A stretch of 64,000 bases of DNA from Candidatus Peregrinibacteria bacterium (GTDB lineage: Bacteria > Patescibacteriota > Gracilibacteria > UBA1369 > LOWO2-01-FULL-3): assembly GCA_026395515.1 (NCBI GenBank), contig JAPLYN010000003.1:124001-188000 (forward strand), written 5' to 3'. The position numbers were made by a program, and so were the translations under genes. Numbering within the stretch: position 1 is the first letter of the stretch; the number at the start of each line of letters is the position of its first letter. Shown in pieces: positions 7,845 through 16,331 of this stretch. A model generated the notes under the pieces. That model ran no database searches and was not told where the DNA came from. It saw only the letters and a program-made list of their open reading frames with translations.

Positions 7845-9077
7845 ATGAACCAGAACGTAATCTCTTATCCAAAAGAGGGTATAGCTAAAGCTGTGCAGAA
7901 ATTTGAAACTCCATTCTTTATTTATGAAGAGGCGAGACTTCGCGCAAATTGCCGAAATTTGAAAGCGGCATTTGTAAAATATTTTCCAGATTTCCAACCG
8001 ATGTTTGCAGTGAAGGCAAATAATAATCCTGTGGTTTTACAGATTATAAAGGAAGAAGGTTTTGGTTTTGATTGTTCCAGTGAGTCAGAATGCTGGATTG
8101 CTAAAAAACTGGGCGCAAACGGAACATACACTGGAAATTATACGCCTTCAAAAACTCTTAAATTCGCGAAAGATTGTGGAATGCTTTTGAACTTGGATGA
8201 TATTAGTAATGTGGCTATGCTTGCAGAAATAGGCGTTCCAGAAACTATTTCATTTAGAATAAATCCTGGAATCGGTAAAGGCGGAATGGAGAGTGTGATC
8301 ACTGCTGGACCAGATGCAAAATTTGGTGTGCCTTTCGAAAAAGCTGGAGCGGCTTATCAATTAGCGAAAGACGCTGGAGTGAGACATTTTGGTATTCATA
8401 TGATGACTGGAAGTAATGTTTTGGATGAAGAATACTTTGGAAAAACAGTAGAAAAATTATTGGAAATTGTGGCGATGGTGAAAAATCAAAGTGGAGTAGA
8501 AATTGAATTCATGAATATTGGTGGGGGATTTGGTGTGCCATACAGACCAGAAGAAAAAAGTTTGGATTTGGAAAAAGTGGCTAAGTTAATTAAAGAAACT
8601 TTTGATAAACAATGTGCAAAATTGGGAATCAAAGCTCCAAGACTTGTAGCTGAGCCTGGAAGATTTATTGCAGCAGATATGGGCTTTCTGATTGGGAAAG
8701 TAGTAGTTATTAAAGAAGGTTATAAAAAATTTATTGGAATTGATGCAGCAAGTAATGACATGCCGAGACCATCAATTTATGGAGCTTATCACCATGTGTC
8801 AGTGCTTGGTAAAGATGATGGCAAAAAAGAAATTGTTTCTGTGGTGGGAAGCATTTGTGAAAATAATGATCAATTTGCCAAAGACAGAGAATTACCAATT
8901 TGTGAGATCGGAGATACGCTAGTCATTCACAATTGTGGTGGTCATGCTTTTGCAATGGGTCATCATTACAATGGAAAGCTCTTACATGCGGAATATTTAT
9001 TGCAGGAAAATGGCGAATTGCGTATGATCCGCCGAGCAGAAACTTTTGAAGATTTATATAAAACAACTGAAGTATGA
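7845..9077 (+). CDS. lysA: Diaminopimelate decarboxylase
   Basis: A PLP-dependent, alanine-racemase-fold enzyme that decarboxylates meso-diaminopimelate to lysine. The PLP lysine is Lys57 in FAVKANNNP. Other signatures are the IGGGFGVPY glycine loop near residue 226, the EPGRF segment, and the CGGHAF / HYNG C-terminal block. Length 410 is typical. It starts immediately after dapA and overlaps the aminotransferase by ATGA. Ornithine or carboxynorspermidine decarboxylases share the fold, but the operon supports LysA. Confidence 0.9.
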   Translation: MNQNVISYPKEGIAKAVQKFETPFFIYEEARLRANCRNLKAAFVKYFPDFQPMFAVKANNNPVVLQIIKEEGFGFDCSSESECWIAKKLGANGTYTGNYTPSKTLKFAKDCGMLLNLDDISNVAMLAEIGVPETISFRINPGIGKGGMESVITAGPDAKFGVPFEKAGAAYQLAKDAGVRHFGIHMMTGSNVLDEEYFGKTVEKLLEIVAMVKNQSGVEIEFMNIGGGFGVPYRPEEKSLDLEKVAKLIKETFDKQCAKLGIKAPRLVAEPGRFIAADMGFLIGKVVVIKEGYKKFIGIDAASNDMPRPSIYGAYHHVSVLGKDDGKKEIVSVVGSICENNDQFAKDRELPICEIGDTLVIHNCGGHAFAMGHHYNGKLLHAEYLLQENGELRMIRRAETFEDLYKTTEV

Positions 9078-10282
9078 AAATAGAGCCATCAAAACGTTTA
9101 CAGAGTTTACCGGCATATGCCTTTAAAGAAATTAATGACAAAGTTGCAGCATTGCGTGCAAGCGGCGTGAAGGCCATAGATTTCGGTGTGGGCGATCCAT
9201 CCGAGCCAACTCCCGACTTTGTGGTAAAGGCTCTCGTAGAGGCTGCAAACAAGCATGTGCTCACAGGATATCCGAGCTATGTGGGACTAAAAGAGTTCCG
9301 TGTGGCTGCTGCAGATTATATGAAAAGAAGATTTGGTGTGACTCTCGATCCTGAAAAAGAAATTTCTTCAAATATTGGTTCGAAGGAAGCGATATTTAAT
9401 TTTTCTGAAGCTTTTGTAGATCCAGGCGATGTGGTGATTTGTCCTTCCCCAGGATATCCGCCGATGAAGACTGGAACTTTCTTCGCTGAAGGAACTCCTT
9501 TTTACGCACCTTTGCTAAAAGAAAATAATTTCCTGATTGATTATAAAGCTATTCCGGAAGACATTGCCCAGAAGGCGCAGATCATTTGGACTAATTATCC
9601 AAATTCTCCAACGGGTGCCGTGGCTGACAAAAATTATTACAAAGGACTAATTGAATGGGCTAGAAAATATGACATCGTGATTGCGGCGGATGAAGGTTGT
9701 TATATTGATATTTTTTTTGATGAGGCTCCAATTTCTATTTTACAAGCGGCGGATGAATTAGGGCTTGGTCGTGAGGGAATTATTGCTTTCTACTCTTTGA
9801 GCAAACGTAATAATATGACTGGTTATCGCGTGGGATTTGTGGCGGGAGATGAGGGAGTGGTGAACGTTTATAAACTTTTGAAAACTAATATCGATTCCGG
9901 TACGCCAAATATTATTCAGGAGGCGGCAATTAAAGCTTTAGAAAATGATGTACATGTCGGACAAATGAGAGAACTTTATAAAGAGAAAGCGAAGATTTTG
10001 ATTAATGGTTTGCGCGCAATTGGCCTCGAAGCTGAAATGCCAAAAGCGACTTTCTATATCTGGCAAAAAGTTCCTGCGGGAATGACAGACGTAGAATTTG
10101 CGAAAAAATTACTAGATCCTGAGATTGGAATTGTAGTAACTCCTGGAAGTTTAATCTCTGATGAATGTGATTACAATGACCAGAAAATCAATCCTGGAGC
10201 AGGCTATGTCAGATTCGCATTGATGCCAACTCTCGAAGAAATCAATGAGGCTGTGGTTAAACTTGCTAAAATCAATATTTAG
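9074..10282 (+). CDS. dapL: Class I/II aminotransferase, probably LL-diaminopimelate aminotransferase
   Basis: A fold-type I PLP enzyme of 402 residues. The PLP site is SLSKRNNMTGYRVG with Lys244. NYPNSPTGA (Asn177), Asp206 and Tyr210 complete the cofactor pocket. It begins with an ATGA overlap on lysA, so the two are coupled. In this operon it should make the amino group of diaminopimelate. The options are DapL, acting directly on tetrahydrodipicolinate, or DapC, acting on the succinylated or acetylated intermediate. No dapD, dapE or dapF lies in the window, which favours DapL without proving it. An epimerase elsewhere would still be required. Confidence 0.75.
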   Translation: MKIEPSKRLQSLPAYAFKEINDKVAALRASGVKAIDFGVGDPSEPTPDFVVKALVEAANKHVLTGYPSYVGLKEFRVAAADYMKRRFGVTLDPEKEISSNIGSKEAIFNFSEAFVDPGDVVICPSPGYPPMKTGTFFAEGTPFYAPLLKENNFLIDYKAIPEDIAQKAQIIWTNYPNSPTGAVADKNYYKGLIEWARKYDIVIAADEGCYIDIFFDEAPISILQAADELGLGREGIIAFYSLSKRNNMTGYRVGFVAGDEGVVNVYKLLKTNIDSGTPNIIQEAAIKALENDVHVGQMRELYKEKAKILINGLRAIGLEAEMPKATFYIWQKVPAGMTDVEFAKKLLDPEIGIVVTPGSLISDECDYNDQKINPGAGYVRFALMPTLEEINEAVVKLAKINI

Positions 10283-10298
10283 TGGGATAATCTCATCT

Positions 10299-10772
10299 AT
10301 GGAATCTCAAGGCTCACAAGAATTGGTTTACTATTATCCAGATGCAGAAACTGAACTAGCGGCGGTGGATGATTTTATTTACATGGATATGCTGGCTGAA
10401 TTAAATGCTGCGAAAATTGCTTACAATCTGATCGCCGATCCCCGAACAGATGACTACACTCGTCAGTCATTTATAAAAAAATATTTCGACATATTGAAGG
10501 CAGGGAATCTTGTGAATCCGGGAGTATTGCTACGCAAAGAAACTTATGCAAAAAGACCTCAGGTGGCTTTAATTAAGGATCATGCCTGCCACTTAACAAT
10601 CGCACTTTTGAGACAAATGAAAGTTTTTGATGAGGGCGGTAATGTTGATACGGGTTTTATACTTTGGGTAAACGAAAGAGTTAATTCCGAATTAGCTTAT
10701 TTGAAGGAGTTTAATGCAGCTATAAGGGAAGCTCAGTCTGGGGGATTTGCAAAAAATGAATCTGAAGCATAG
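10299..10772 (+). CDS. Unknown small soluble protein at the end of the lysine operon
   Basis: A 157-residue, mostly helical, acidic protein with no signal peptide or membrane segment. I do not recognise a family. It starts with MESQGSQ and has a tyrosine-rich patch followed by acidic residues. The start at 10299 is preferred to an in-frame upstream start at 10245, which would lie within the aminotransferase gene. It sits 16 nt after that gene and 27 nt before lgt, so it may be co-transcribed with both. Confidence 0.6.
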   Translation: MESQGSQELVYYYPDAETELAAVDDFIYMDMLAELNAAKIAYNLIADPRTDDYTRQSFIKKYFDILKAGNLVNPGVLLRKETYAKRPQVALIKDHACHLTIALLRQMKVFDEGGNVDTGFILWVNERVNSELAYLKEFNAAIREAQSGGFAKNESEA

Positions 10773-10799
10773 ATTGAAAGTGCCTCTTAACCTTTTCCT

Positions 10800-11582
10800 A
10801 TGCTTTTTACAAATAATATCGATCCTATTTTAGTTTCTTTTGCTGGTCTTCAAATACATTGGTATGGCGTGTTTTTTGCGCTGGGAATTATATTTTGTTA
10901 TTTGTTTTTGATTAAAGGTTTTGAAAAACATGGATATCCGGTGGAACACGTGGATAGTTTGGCAATTTATTTATTTTTGGGTCTTTTGATTGGTGCAAGA
11001 TTGGGACAAGTATTTTTTTATGAACCGGGATATTTCTTGGAAAATCCTTCAGAAATCGTGAAGGTATGGCATGGGGGATTATCCAGTCACGGAGCGACAA
11101 TTGGACTATTTATCTCCTATATTGCATGGGCAAAAGTACACAAAATTAAATTTGCTAAATATGTTGATTTGATTGTGGTGCCGATTCCTATTGCGGCTGC
11201 TTGCGTGAGAATTGGAAACTTTTTCAATTCAGAAATTATTGGAAATCCTACTAGGGGTAATTACGGAGTGATTTTTAAAAAACTCGGAGAGACATTCCCT
11301 CGTCATCCAGCTCAGCTCTATGAGGCTGCGTTGTGTTTGGCGACCTTTGGTGTGACATATTTCTTATATAAAAAATATTACGGAAAATTGCCTCAACTAT
11401 TTATTTTGAGTGCCTTCCTTCTCGTATATTTTGGAGGAAGATTTGTCCTCGAATACTTCAAGGATTTACACGGACCACTACCAACAGACTTTCCTCTATC
11501 AATGGGGCAGGTGTTGAGTATTTTGCCGGCATTGGCGGCGGTGGGGTATTTTGTTTGGTTGGCTGTGCGAAAAAGGAAATAA
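10800..11582 (+). CDS. lgt: Prolipoprotein diacylglyceryl transferase
   Basis: An integral membrane enzyme that moves diacylglycerol from phosphatidylglycerol to the lipobox cysteine of prelipoproteins. It has 260 residues and about seven hydrophobic segments. Family motifs are HWYGVFFALG near the N-terminus, GARLGQVFFY, GGLSSHGATIG, the RIGNFFNSE-GNPT signature and HPAQLYEA. It matches the lipoproteins in this window (50600 minus, perhaps 20820). It faces the DoxX gene, with a long inverted repeat in between. Confidence 0.93.
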   Translation: MLFTNNIDPILVSFAGLQIHWYGVFFALGIIFCYLFLIKGFEKHGYPVEHVDSLAIYLFLGLLIGARLGQVFFYEPGYFLENPSEIVKVWHGGLSSHGATIGLFISYIAWAKVHKIKFAKYVDLIVVPIPIAAACVRIGNFFNSEIIGNPTRGNYGVIFKKLGETFPRHPAQLYEAALCLATFGVTYFLYKKYYGKLPQLFILSAFLLVYFGGRFVLEYFKDLHGPLPTDFPLSMGQVLSILPALAAVGYFVWLAVRKRK

Positions 11583-11664
11583 ATTTAAATTACTTTTCTC
11601 GCTCAAGAGACGCCCCGAGGCTACGGGGCTTATTCGCTCAAACGTAATTTGAAATTTATTTCCT
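11575..11664. repeat. Inverted repeat between convergent lgt and doxX-like genes
   Basis: Arms GGAAATAAATTTAAATTAC (11575-11593) and its near-perfect complement (11645-11664, one extra base) enclose a 51-nt head with an inner CCCCG/CGGGG hairpin. The left arm includes the lgt stop codon. It probably ends or stabilises both convergent transcripts. Its layout copies the lysC-asd element at 4941-5034. Confidence 0.6.
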
Positions 11665-11670
11665 TAACCA

Positions 11671-12132
11671 CTACACCAACCAATTCTTCACCTTTTTATT
11701 GATTAGGTAGTCGAGGCCCCAGATGGTGCCGGCGCGCTCGCTGATAAATACGGCGAAAATGAAAACATAGATGATGTGCTCATCAACCAAAAATCCGTTC
11801 TTTACCAAAGGAAAATCTAGACCAGGGAAATAATAAAGAAGCATTAAAACAATTCCACCAGCAGAAGATATTCGAATAAAAGTTCCAGTGATCAAGCTGA
11901 GACCTATTAAGGCTTGTCCCCATGAATTAATGGCATTTACCCAGCCGATATTTCCAGCTGAAGCAAACCAGCTAAACATTCCCGGAAATGTTTTTGAAGC
12001 TAATAAAAACTTGGAAGCATCCCAAGCAGGATCCATAATTTTTGTAATTCCAGAATATAAAAATAACCAACCCAAAACTATTCTCAATAAAAAGAGGGCT
12101 ATTTTTTTATTGTTGAGGTTTTTTTTCTCCAT
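11671..12132 (-). CDS. DoxX-family membrane protein
   Basis: A 153-residue protein with four predicted membrane helices and the DoxX-like opening: a first helix with R-x-x-L-G, then YSGITKIMDP. DoxX proteins are often subunits of quinone-linked oxidoreductases and sit beside thiol-redox genes. Here it is the last gene of a DUF5665-DsbA-VKOR-DoxX operon, overlapping the VKOR gene by 26 nt. The quinol produced by VKOR could be recycled through it, which is inference. There is no cysteine pair to suggest direct disulfide chemistry. Confidence 0.75.
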   Translation of the reverse strand: MEKKNLNNKKIALFLLRIVLGWLFLYSGITKIMDPAWDASKFLLASKTFPGMFSWFASAGNIGWVNAINSWGQALIGLSLITGTFIRISSAGGIVLMLLYYFPGLDFPLVKNGFLVDEHIIYVFIFAVFISERAGTIWGLDYLINKKVKNWLV

Positions 12133-12583
12133 ATTGTTTGATTATTATTATTCCGAAAATAAATAACAAAGTAGAGGTAGTAGCGGAAATCATGCAGTAC
12201 TGACAGATCGCCTTAATCACAAACAATTGTAAGAATACAAACCATACGGAAGCAGCTAAACCTGCATTAGTAGCCCAAGCAATATACTTAGGCAAATATG
12301 ATTTTCGACTGTCGTAATAAAAAAGTGTCGCTAATAAAATGGTGAGATAATAAAGTACGCCCATTAGGGCTACTGGAATTCCCAAAACTACAGAATAAGG
12401 ACTTGTAGTAACTTGTTCGCAACCACTAAAAACACTGCAGCGTAAAGCGAGTCCGGTATAGTGAGCAATCGTCAAATAACTAGCATCTAGAAACCCGATA
12501 AAACTTACTATTATCAAGCTCCAAATCAGCCATTTAGGAAGATGAGTCGATTTCTCCTCTGATGAGTTTTCTAAAGTCGTCAT
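12107..12583 (-). CDS. Vitamin K epoxide reductase (VKOR) family disulfide-forming membrane protein
   Basis: Bacterial VKOR re-oxidises a DsbA-type protein and passes electrons to quinone, replacing DsbB. This 158-residue protein has four to five membrane helices. The loop cysteines are Cys49 and Cys55, and the active-site pair is Cys127-Gln-Tyr-Cys130, the standard four-cysteine set. A conserved Ser/Asp loop (FLDASYLT) precedes them. It overlaps the end of the DsbA gene by 50 nt and the start of the DoxX gene by 26 nt, so the three are tightly coupled. The context leaves little doubt about function. Confidence 0.9.
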   Translation of the reverse strand: MTTLENSSEEKSTHLPKWLIWSLIIVSFIGFLDASYLTIAHYTGLALRCSVFSGCEQVTTSPYSVVLGIPVALMGVLYYLTILLATLFYYDSRKSYLPKYIAWATNAGLAASVWFVFLQLFVIKAICQYCMISATTSTLLFIFGIIIIKQYGEKKPQQ

Positions 12584-13199
12584 TGCTTTGTGGTTTAATT
12601 TCTTTATTGTTTAAGAAGAAAGTTGGAGTGGAATTTACTCCGGAAGCTGTACCGCTATCTTTGTCTTCAGTCACCAATTTCACTACTTTGTCTGAATTAA
12701 GATCTTTGTTGAATTGATCCATGTTGAGTCCTAATTGTTTTGCGTAATCCGCTAAAGTAGATTGTACGGCATCTGGTCCCTGTGGTGCCCAAATTGATTG
12801 ATTTTGGAAAAGGAGATCATGCATTTCCCAAAATTTCCCCTGAATACCAGCAGCTTCTGCGGCTTGTGCTCCCATCTGAGAATTTGGGTGAAGAGGCGCT
12901 CCAAGAGGGAATTCGCGATAAACAAGACGGATATGAGTGCCAAATTCGCTCATGATATTTGCGATTTCTGGTTCCCAAGCACGACATGCCGGACATTGAA
13001 AATCGCTATATTCTACAAGAGTTACTTTTGAATCTTTTTGTCCTTTAATCCATTCATCAGCCGCAACTGCTTTGCTGAGAGTACCAGGTGTTGCCACTGG
13101 AGTTTTGCTCATAAACATTATAGCTAAGAAACTACCAATAAGGATTACTCCGACAAGGAACCAAAGGGTAAAACTCTTTACGTCTTCATTATTATCCAT
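12534..13199 (-). CDS. Membrane-anchored DsbA-like thiol oxidoreductase
   Basis: A 221-residue thioredoxin-fold protein with one N-terminal membrane helix (about residues 10-30), so the catalytic domain is outside the membrane. The active site is Cys69-Pro-Ala-Cys72 in the block SDFQCPACRAW. A cis-proline loop (STPTFFLN) lies near the C-terminus. It most resembles the DsbA/BdbD group (DSBA-like thioredoxin, Thioredoxin_4). It should introduce disulfides into exported proteins and be recharged by the adjacent VKOR. It starts 4 nt after the DUF5665-like gene. Confidence 0.9.
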   Translation of the reverse strand: MDNNEDVKSFTLWFLVGVILIGSFLAIMFMSKTPVATPGTLSKAVAADEWIKGQKDSKVTLVEYSDFQCPACRAWEPEIANIMSEFGTHIRLVYREFPLGAPLHPNSQMGAQAAEAAGIQGKFWEMHDLLFQNQSIWAPQGPDAVQSTLADYAKQLGLNMDQFNKDLNSDKVVKLVTEDKDSGTASGVNSTPTFFLNNKEIKPQSNDDFRKLIRGEIDSSS

Positions 13200-13203
13200 A
13201 AAT

Positions 13204-13578
13204 TTATTTAGTTATATTTTGCGTAGATGGAGTTGATGTAGAATTAGAAGTTGGAAATTTTATATTTGAGGAAGGTTTCACAGATTGTTCAGTTTGAATT
13301 TGATTAATTACTTCCTGAACAAAGTCTCCGAGAATTGGCACTAAACGAATTTGAGCCAATACATAAATAAAAATTCCTACGAGCACTGAAGCTCCAAGTA
13401 CAGAACCAAAACCTATCATCAATCCTTTCATGAATGAATAGAAAAGAAATTTAACAGGATGATTAAAAACCTGCATGAAATCCATTTTCTTGAGACGAGT
13501 GATTTCTGCTGTAAGCTCTTTCATCTCTCGCGCCAAAGCTAGACTATGATCGTGATGCTCTGTAGTTTGATTGCTCAT
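13204..13578 (-). CDS. Small membrane protein, DUF5665-like, leading the Dsb operon
   Basis: A 124-residue protein with a hydrophilic His/Glu-rich N-terminus, a short predicted coiled coil (EMKELTAEITRLKKMDF), one long or two short membrane segments (about 50-90) and a polar C-terminus. It resembles CPR membrane proteins annotated DUF5665; function unknown. The start MSNQTT at 13578 is chosen over an in-frame upstream start at 13599, which would overlap the divergent gene's promoter. The mRNA is predicted to start within a base or two of this codon. Confidence 0.65.
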   Translation of the reverse strand: MSNQTTEHHDHSLALAREMKELTAEITRLKKMDFMQVFNHPVKFLFYSFMKGLMIGFGSVLGASVLVGIFIYVLAQIRLVPILGDFVQEVINQIQTEQSVKPSSNIKFPTSNSTSTPSTQNITK

Positions 13579-13595
13579 GGACCGTATTATATAAT
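13567..13595. promoter_or_regulatory. Bidirectional promoter with palindromic -10 element
   Basis: ATTATATAAT (13586-13595) is a perfect palindrome containing TATAAT on both strands. On the plus strand, TTGATT (13567-13572) lies 17 bp upstream of TATAAT (13590-13595). Predicted start points fall at or beside both ATG codons (13602 plus, 13578 minus), so both mRNAs may be leaderless. Confidence 0.6.
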
Positions 13596-13601
13596 CCAAC
13601 T

Positions 13602-14114
13602 ATGAAAATTACCACAAAAACTGGCGATAAAGGTGAAACAAGTTTGTTTGGAGGAAGAAGAGTGAGCAAAGCTTCTTCATTTATTGAATTGGTGGGCGAG
13701 CTGGATGAATTACAGGCTTTGGTGGGATGGTGCAGAGTTTCTATGAAAGGTGAGGATGCTTTGGCAATGGATAAAATACAGGATGATTTATATAGAATGA
13801 TGTCGGTGGTGGGTTTTGAATTTAAATGTCCGGGAAATATTAAAATGATTGATGAAAGTGATGTGGAATTTTTGGAGAAAGAAATGGGGAAGCATGAAGA
13901 GGAAATGGATAAGGTGAAAGAGTTTGTAAGGCCGGGTGGATCGGAGTTGGCGACGAGATTGCATATTGCAAGAACGGTGTGCAGGAGAGTGGAAAGAGGG
14001 ATGGTGGAGATGAAGGAGGAAGCAAATGAAGAGGGAAAAGATGCGGCGGAGGCAATTCTGAAATATCTAAATAGACTGTCGGATTTTTTGTTCGTGTTGG
14101 CGTATAGGGCTTAG
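13602..14114 (+). CDS. Cob(I)alamin adenosyltransferase, PduO type
   Basis: It transfers the adenosyl group of ATP to cob(I)alamin to make coenzyme B12. The PduO-type ATP site TKTGDKGETSLFGGRRVSK lies at residues 5-23. The ELVGELDELQA helix follows near 31, then an RVERGM-type helix and the C-terminal LNRLSDFLFVLA block. Length 170 is typical. No B12-dependent enzyme or corrin gene occurs here, so salvage for an enzyme elsewhere is likely. It diverges from the Dsb operon across a palindromic promoter and probably has no 5' leader. Confidence 0.9.
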   Translation: MKITTKTGDKGETSLFGGRRVSKASSFIELVGELDELQALVGWCRVSMKGEDALAMDKIQDDLYRMMSVVGFEFKCPGNIKMIDESDVEFLEKEMGKHEEEMDKVKEFVRPGGSELATRLHIARTVCRRVERGMVEMKEEANEEGKDAAEAILKYLNRLSDFLFVLAYRA

Positions 14115-14154
14115 ATATGATTGCCAGATCAGGAAAAACTGATAGAATTCATGT

Positions 14155-14607
14155 ATGGCTAAAATTAAAGTAGTTTACGGGTCTGTAGGAGGAAACACTG
14201 AGTTGGTCTGCGAGAAAGCACAAGAAGTGCTGGAAAAAGCAGGAAATTCGGTGGAATTACTCGAAGCCAGGTTGGCTGATCCGGTGTATGCCGCTGATGC
14301 TGATTTATTGATTCTGGCTTGTCCCACTTATGGAATCGGCGAGCTAGAACATTTCTTTGAAATATTTTTAGGAAAATTAGCAGCTGTGGATTTGAAAGGT
14401 AAAAAGTGTGCAATCATTGGACTTGGAGACCCAAAATATGATAAAGATTACCATCTAGAGTCGGCAAGGATCATCATGGAATTTCTGCAGAAGAAAGAGG
14501 CAAAAATTCTACACATGCCTCTAAGAATTTCTAAAAATCCAATGGTTTTGATTCCAACAGGATTCGTGGATAGATGGGCGGAGAAGATTAATGAATTAAT
14601 GAAATAA
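14155..14607 (+). CDS. Flavodoxin
   Basis: A 150-residue FMN-binding electron carrier. The phosphate-binding loop is YGSVGGNTE at residues 9-17; a second loop, CPTYGIGELE, near 55 and the LGDPKYDKDYH segment near 92 make the isoalloxazine site. Its stop overlaps the next start by one base (TAATG), so it is coupled to the oxidoreductase alpha subunit. The context suggests it accepts electrons from that enzyme in place of ferredoxin. Confidence 0.9.
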   Translation: MAKIKVVYGSVGGNTELVCEKAQEVLEKAGNSVELLEARLADPVYAADADLLILACPTYGIGELEHFFEIFLGKLAAVDLKGKKCAIIGLGDPKYDKDYHLESARIIMEFLQKKEAKILHMPLRISKNPMVLIPTGFVDRWAEKINELMK

Positions 14608-16331
14608 TGAATAGATTTTCAATAAAAATTGCAGGAGCTAGTGGCGGCGGATTGCTCAGTACGGGCGATATTATTTTGAAGGCGCTACAAAATATGGGAT
14701 TTTATCTCGTAGCTGAAAGAGAATATCCATCTGTGATTAAAGGTGGACATGCTTGTTTCAATATTACAGCGAGCGAAGAGCCAATTTATGCTTTGCGTGA
14801 AGAAGTGGATTTGATTATGGCGATAGATTCTTTGAGTTTGAAAATGTATGTCGATAATTTGAAGGAAGGAGGAATTTTGGTGCATGGACAGGAAAGGGTG
14901 ATTGAAGGGAAAGAAGCTCTAGAAAAAGCGAAAGCAAAAGGGGTGAAAGAAGTACATTTACCTATAAGAACAGTGGCTTTGGAAAGCGGCGGAAATGTAT
15001 TAATGAGTAATGTCGTTTTATTGGGAATGATGTGGAAAGCACTCGGATTAGAATATAAATATATTGAAGCTGAAGTAACTGAAAGATTTAAGAGTAAACC
15101 AAAATTATTGGAGGCCGATTTGAGATGTCTAAAAGCGGGATTTGAAAAGTCGGAAAAAATTATGGATATAAAGAGACCGGCTAGTGTACCAAAAACTATT
15201 TTGATGGAAGGAAATAAGGCGATTGCGCTTGGCGCGGTGCATGCGGGATGTCGTGCTTATTTTGCTTATCCTATGAGTCCGGCGAGTACGGTGCTGACTC
15301 ACATGGCCAACTTTGCGGCAAAGACTGGAATGCTCGTAAAACAAGTGGAGGATGAGATCAGCGTGGCGAGCATGGCTTTGGGTGCGATGCACATGGGTAC
15401 GAGAGCTTTCTGTGCTACTTCCGGTGGAGGTTATGATTTGATGACAGAGACAGTTTCTTTGGCGGGAATGATTGAGTGTCCGCTTGTGATTTGTATTGCT
15501 CAGAGACCTGGTCCGGCTACTGGTATGCCGACTTGGACTTGTCAGGCCGATTTGGATTTAGCAATTTATTCAGCTCATGGAGAATTTACGAGATTGGTGG
15601 TGGCGGTGGGTGATCCTGCTGACGCTTTTGATTTAACTCAACATGCTTTTAATTATGCAGAGAAATTCCAGATTCCTGTCGTGCTTTTGACGGAGAAAGG
15701 AATTGCGGAAACTTATTGGACAATTCCAATGTTCGAACAAGAAAAAATTAAGATTGAGAGAGGATTGGTGGAGGGAGAAGATCTTAAAGGATTGGTGAAT
15801 GAGGACAGATTTAGAATCACAGAAAGTGGTGTGTCTAAGCGCTGGGTTCCTGGCGCGAGTGAGGCTTATTATTTTGCAAATAGTGACGAACATTTGGAAG
15901 ATGGATCGTTGACAGAAGATGCCGAGCCATCGAGAAAAATGATAGATAAGAGAATGAGAAAAATGGGAGCTTTGCTGGAAGCTTTGCCGGAGCCGGAGAT
16001 TTATGGCGAGGCTAGTGGAGCAGCAATTTCTTTCGTAGGATGGGGAAGTTCTAAAAATGTCATGCGCGATATCATCAAGGAATATGCGGAAAAAGGCGTG
16101 AAGGTAAATTATTTACATTATAGTTTTGTGTTCCCATTGAAAACCGAAGTGTTGAAAAAGTTCTTCAAAGAAAATAAAAATGTTCATTTAATTGAAGGAA
16201 ATTATCAAGGACAACTCGGCAATTTAATTGAAGCTAAAACAGATCTTAAATTCAAAAATCGTTTACTTAAATATGATGGCCGACCATTCTATCTAAATGA
16301 CCTAGAAAAATTTATTGATGCGAACAAATGA
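14607..16331 (+). CDS. korA: 2-oxoacid:ferredoxin/flavodoxin oxidoreductase, fused gamma-alpha subunit
   Basis: It oxidatively decarboxylates a 2-oxoacid to acyl-CoA with a low-potential carrier. Residues about 1-180 form the gamma domain (GASGGGLLSTGD, EREYPSVIKGGHA). Residues about 190-574 form the alpha domain, with the GNKAIALGAVHAG and YPMSPAST blocks, QVEDEISVASMA and a QRPGPATGMPT loop. The 574-residue gamma-alpha fusion with a separate beta subunit is the usual two-subunit KorAB form. The substrate, 2-oxoglutarate or another 2-oxoacid, cannot be told from sequence. It overlaps korB by ATGA. Confidence 0.9.
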   Translation: MNRFSIKIAGASGGGLLSTGDIILKALQNMGFYLVAEREYPSVIKGGHACFNITASEEPIYALREEVDLIMAIDSLSLKMYVDNLKEGGILVHGQERVIEGKEALEKAKAKGVKEVHLPIRTVALESGGNVLMSNVVLLGMMWKALGLEYKYIEAEVTERFKSKPKLLEADLRCLKAGFEKSEKIMDIKRPASVPKTILMEGNKAIALGAVHAGCRAYFAYPMSPASTVLTHMANFAAKTGMLVKQVEDEISVASMALGAMHMGTRAFCATSGGGYDLMTETVSLAGMIECPLVICIAQRPGPATGMPTWTCQADLDLAIYSAHGEFTRLVVAVGDPADAFDLTQHAFNYAEKFQIPVVLLTEKGIAETYWTIPMFEQEKIKIERGLVEGEDLKGLVNEDRFRITESGVSKRWVPGASEAYYFANSDEHLEDGSLTEDAEPSRKMIDKRMRKMGALLEALPEPEIYGEASGAAISFVGWGSSKNVMRDIIKEYAEKGVKVNYLHYSFVFPLKTEVLKKFFKENKNVHLIEGNYQGQLGNLIEAKTDLKFKNRLLKYDGRPFYLNDLEKFIDANK

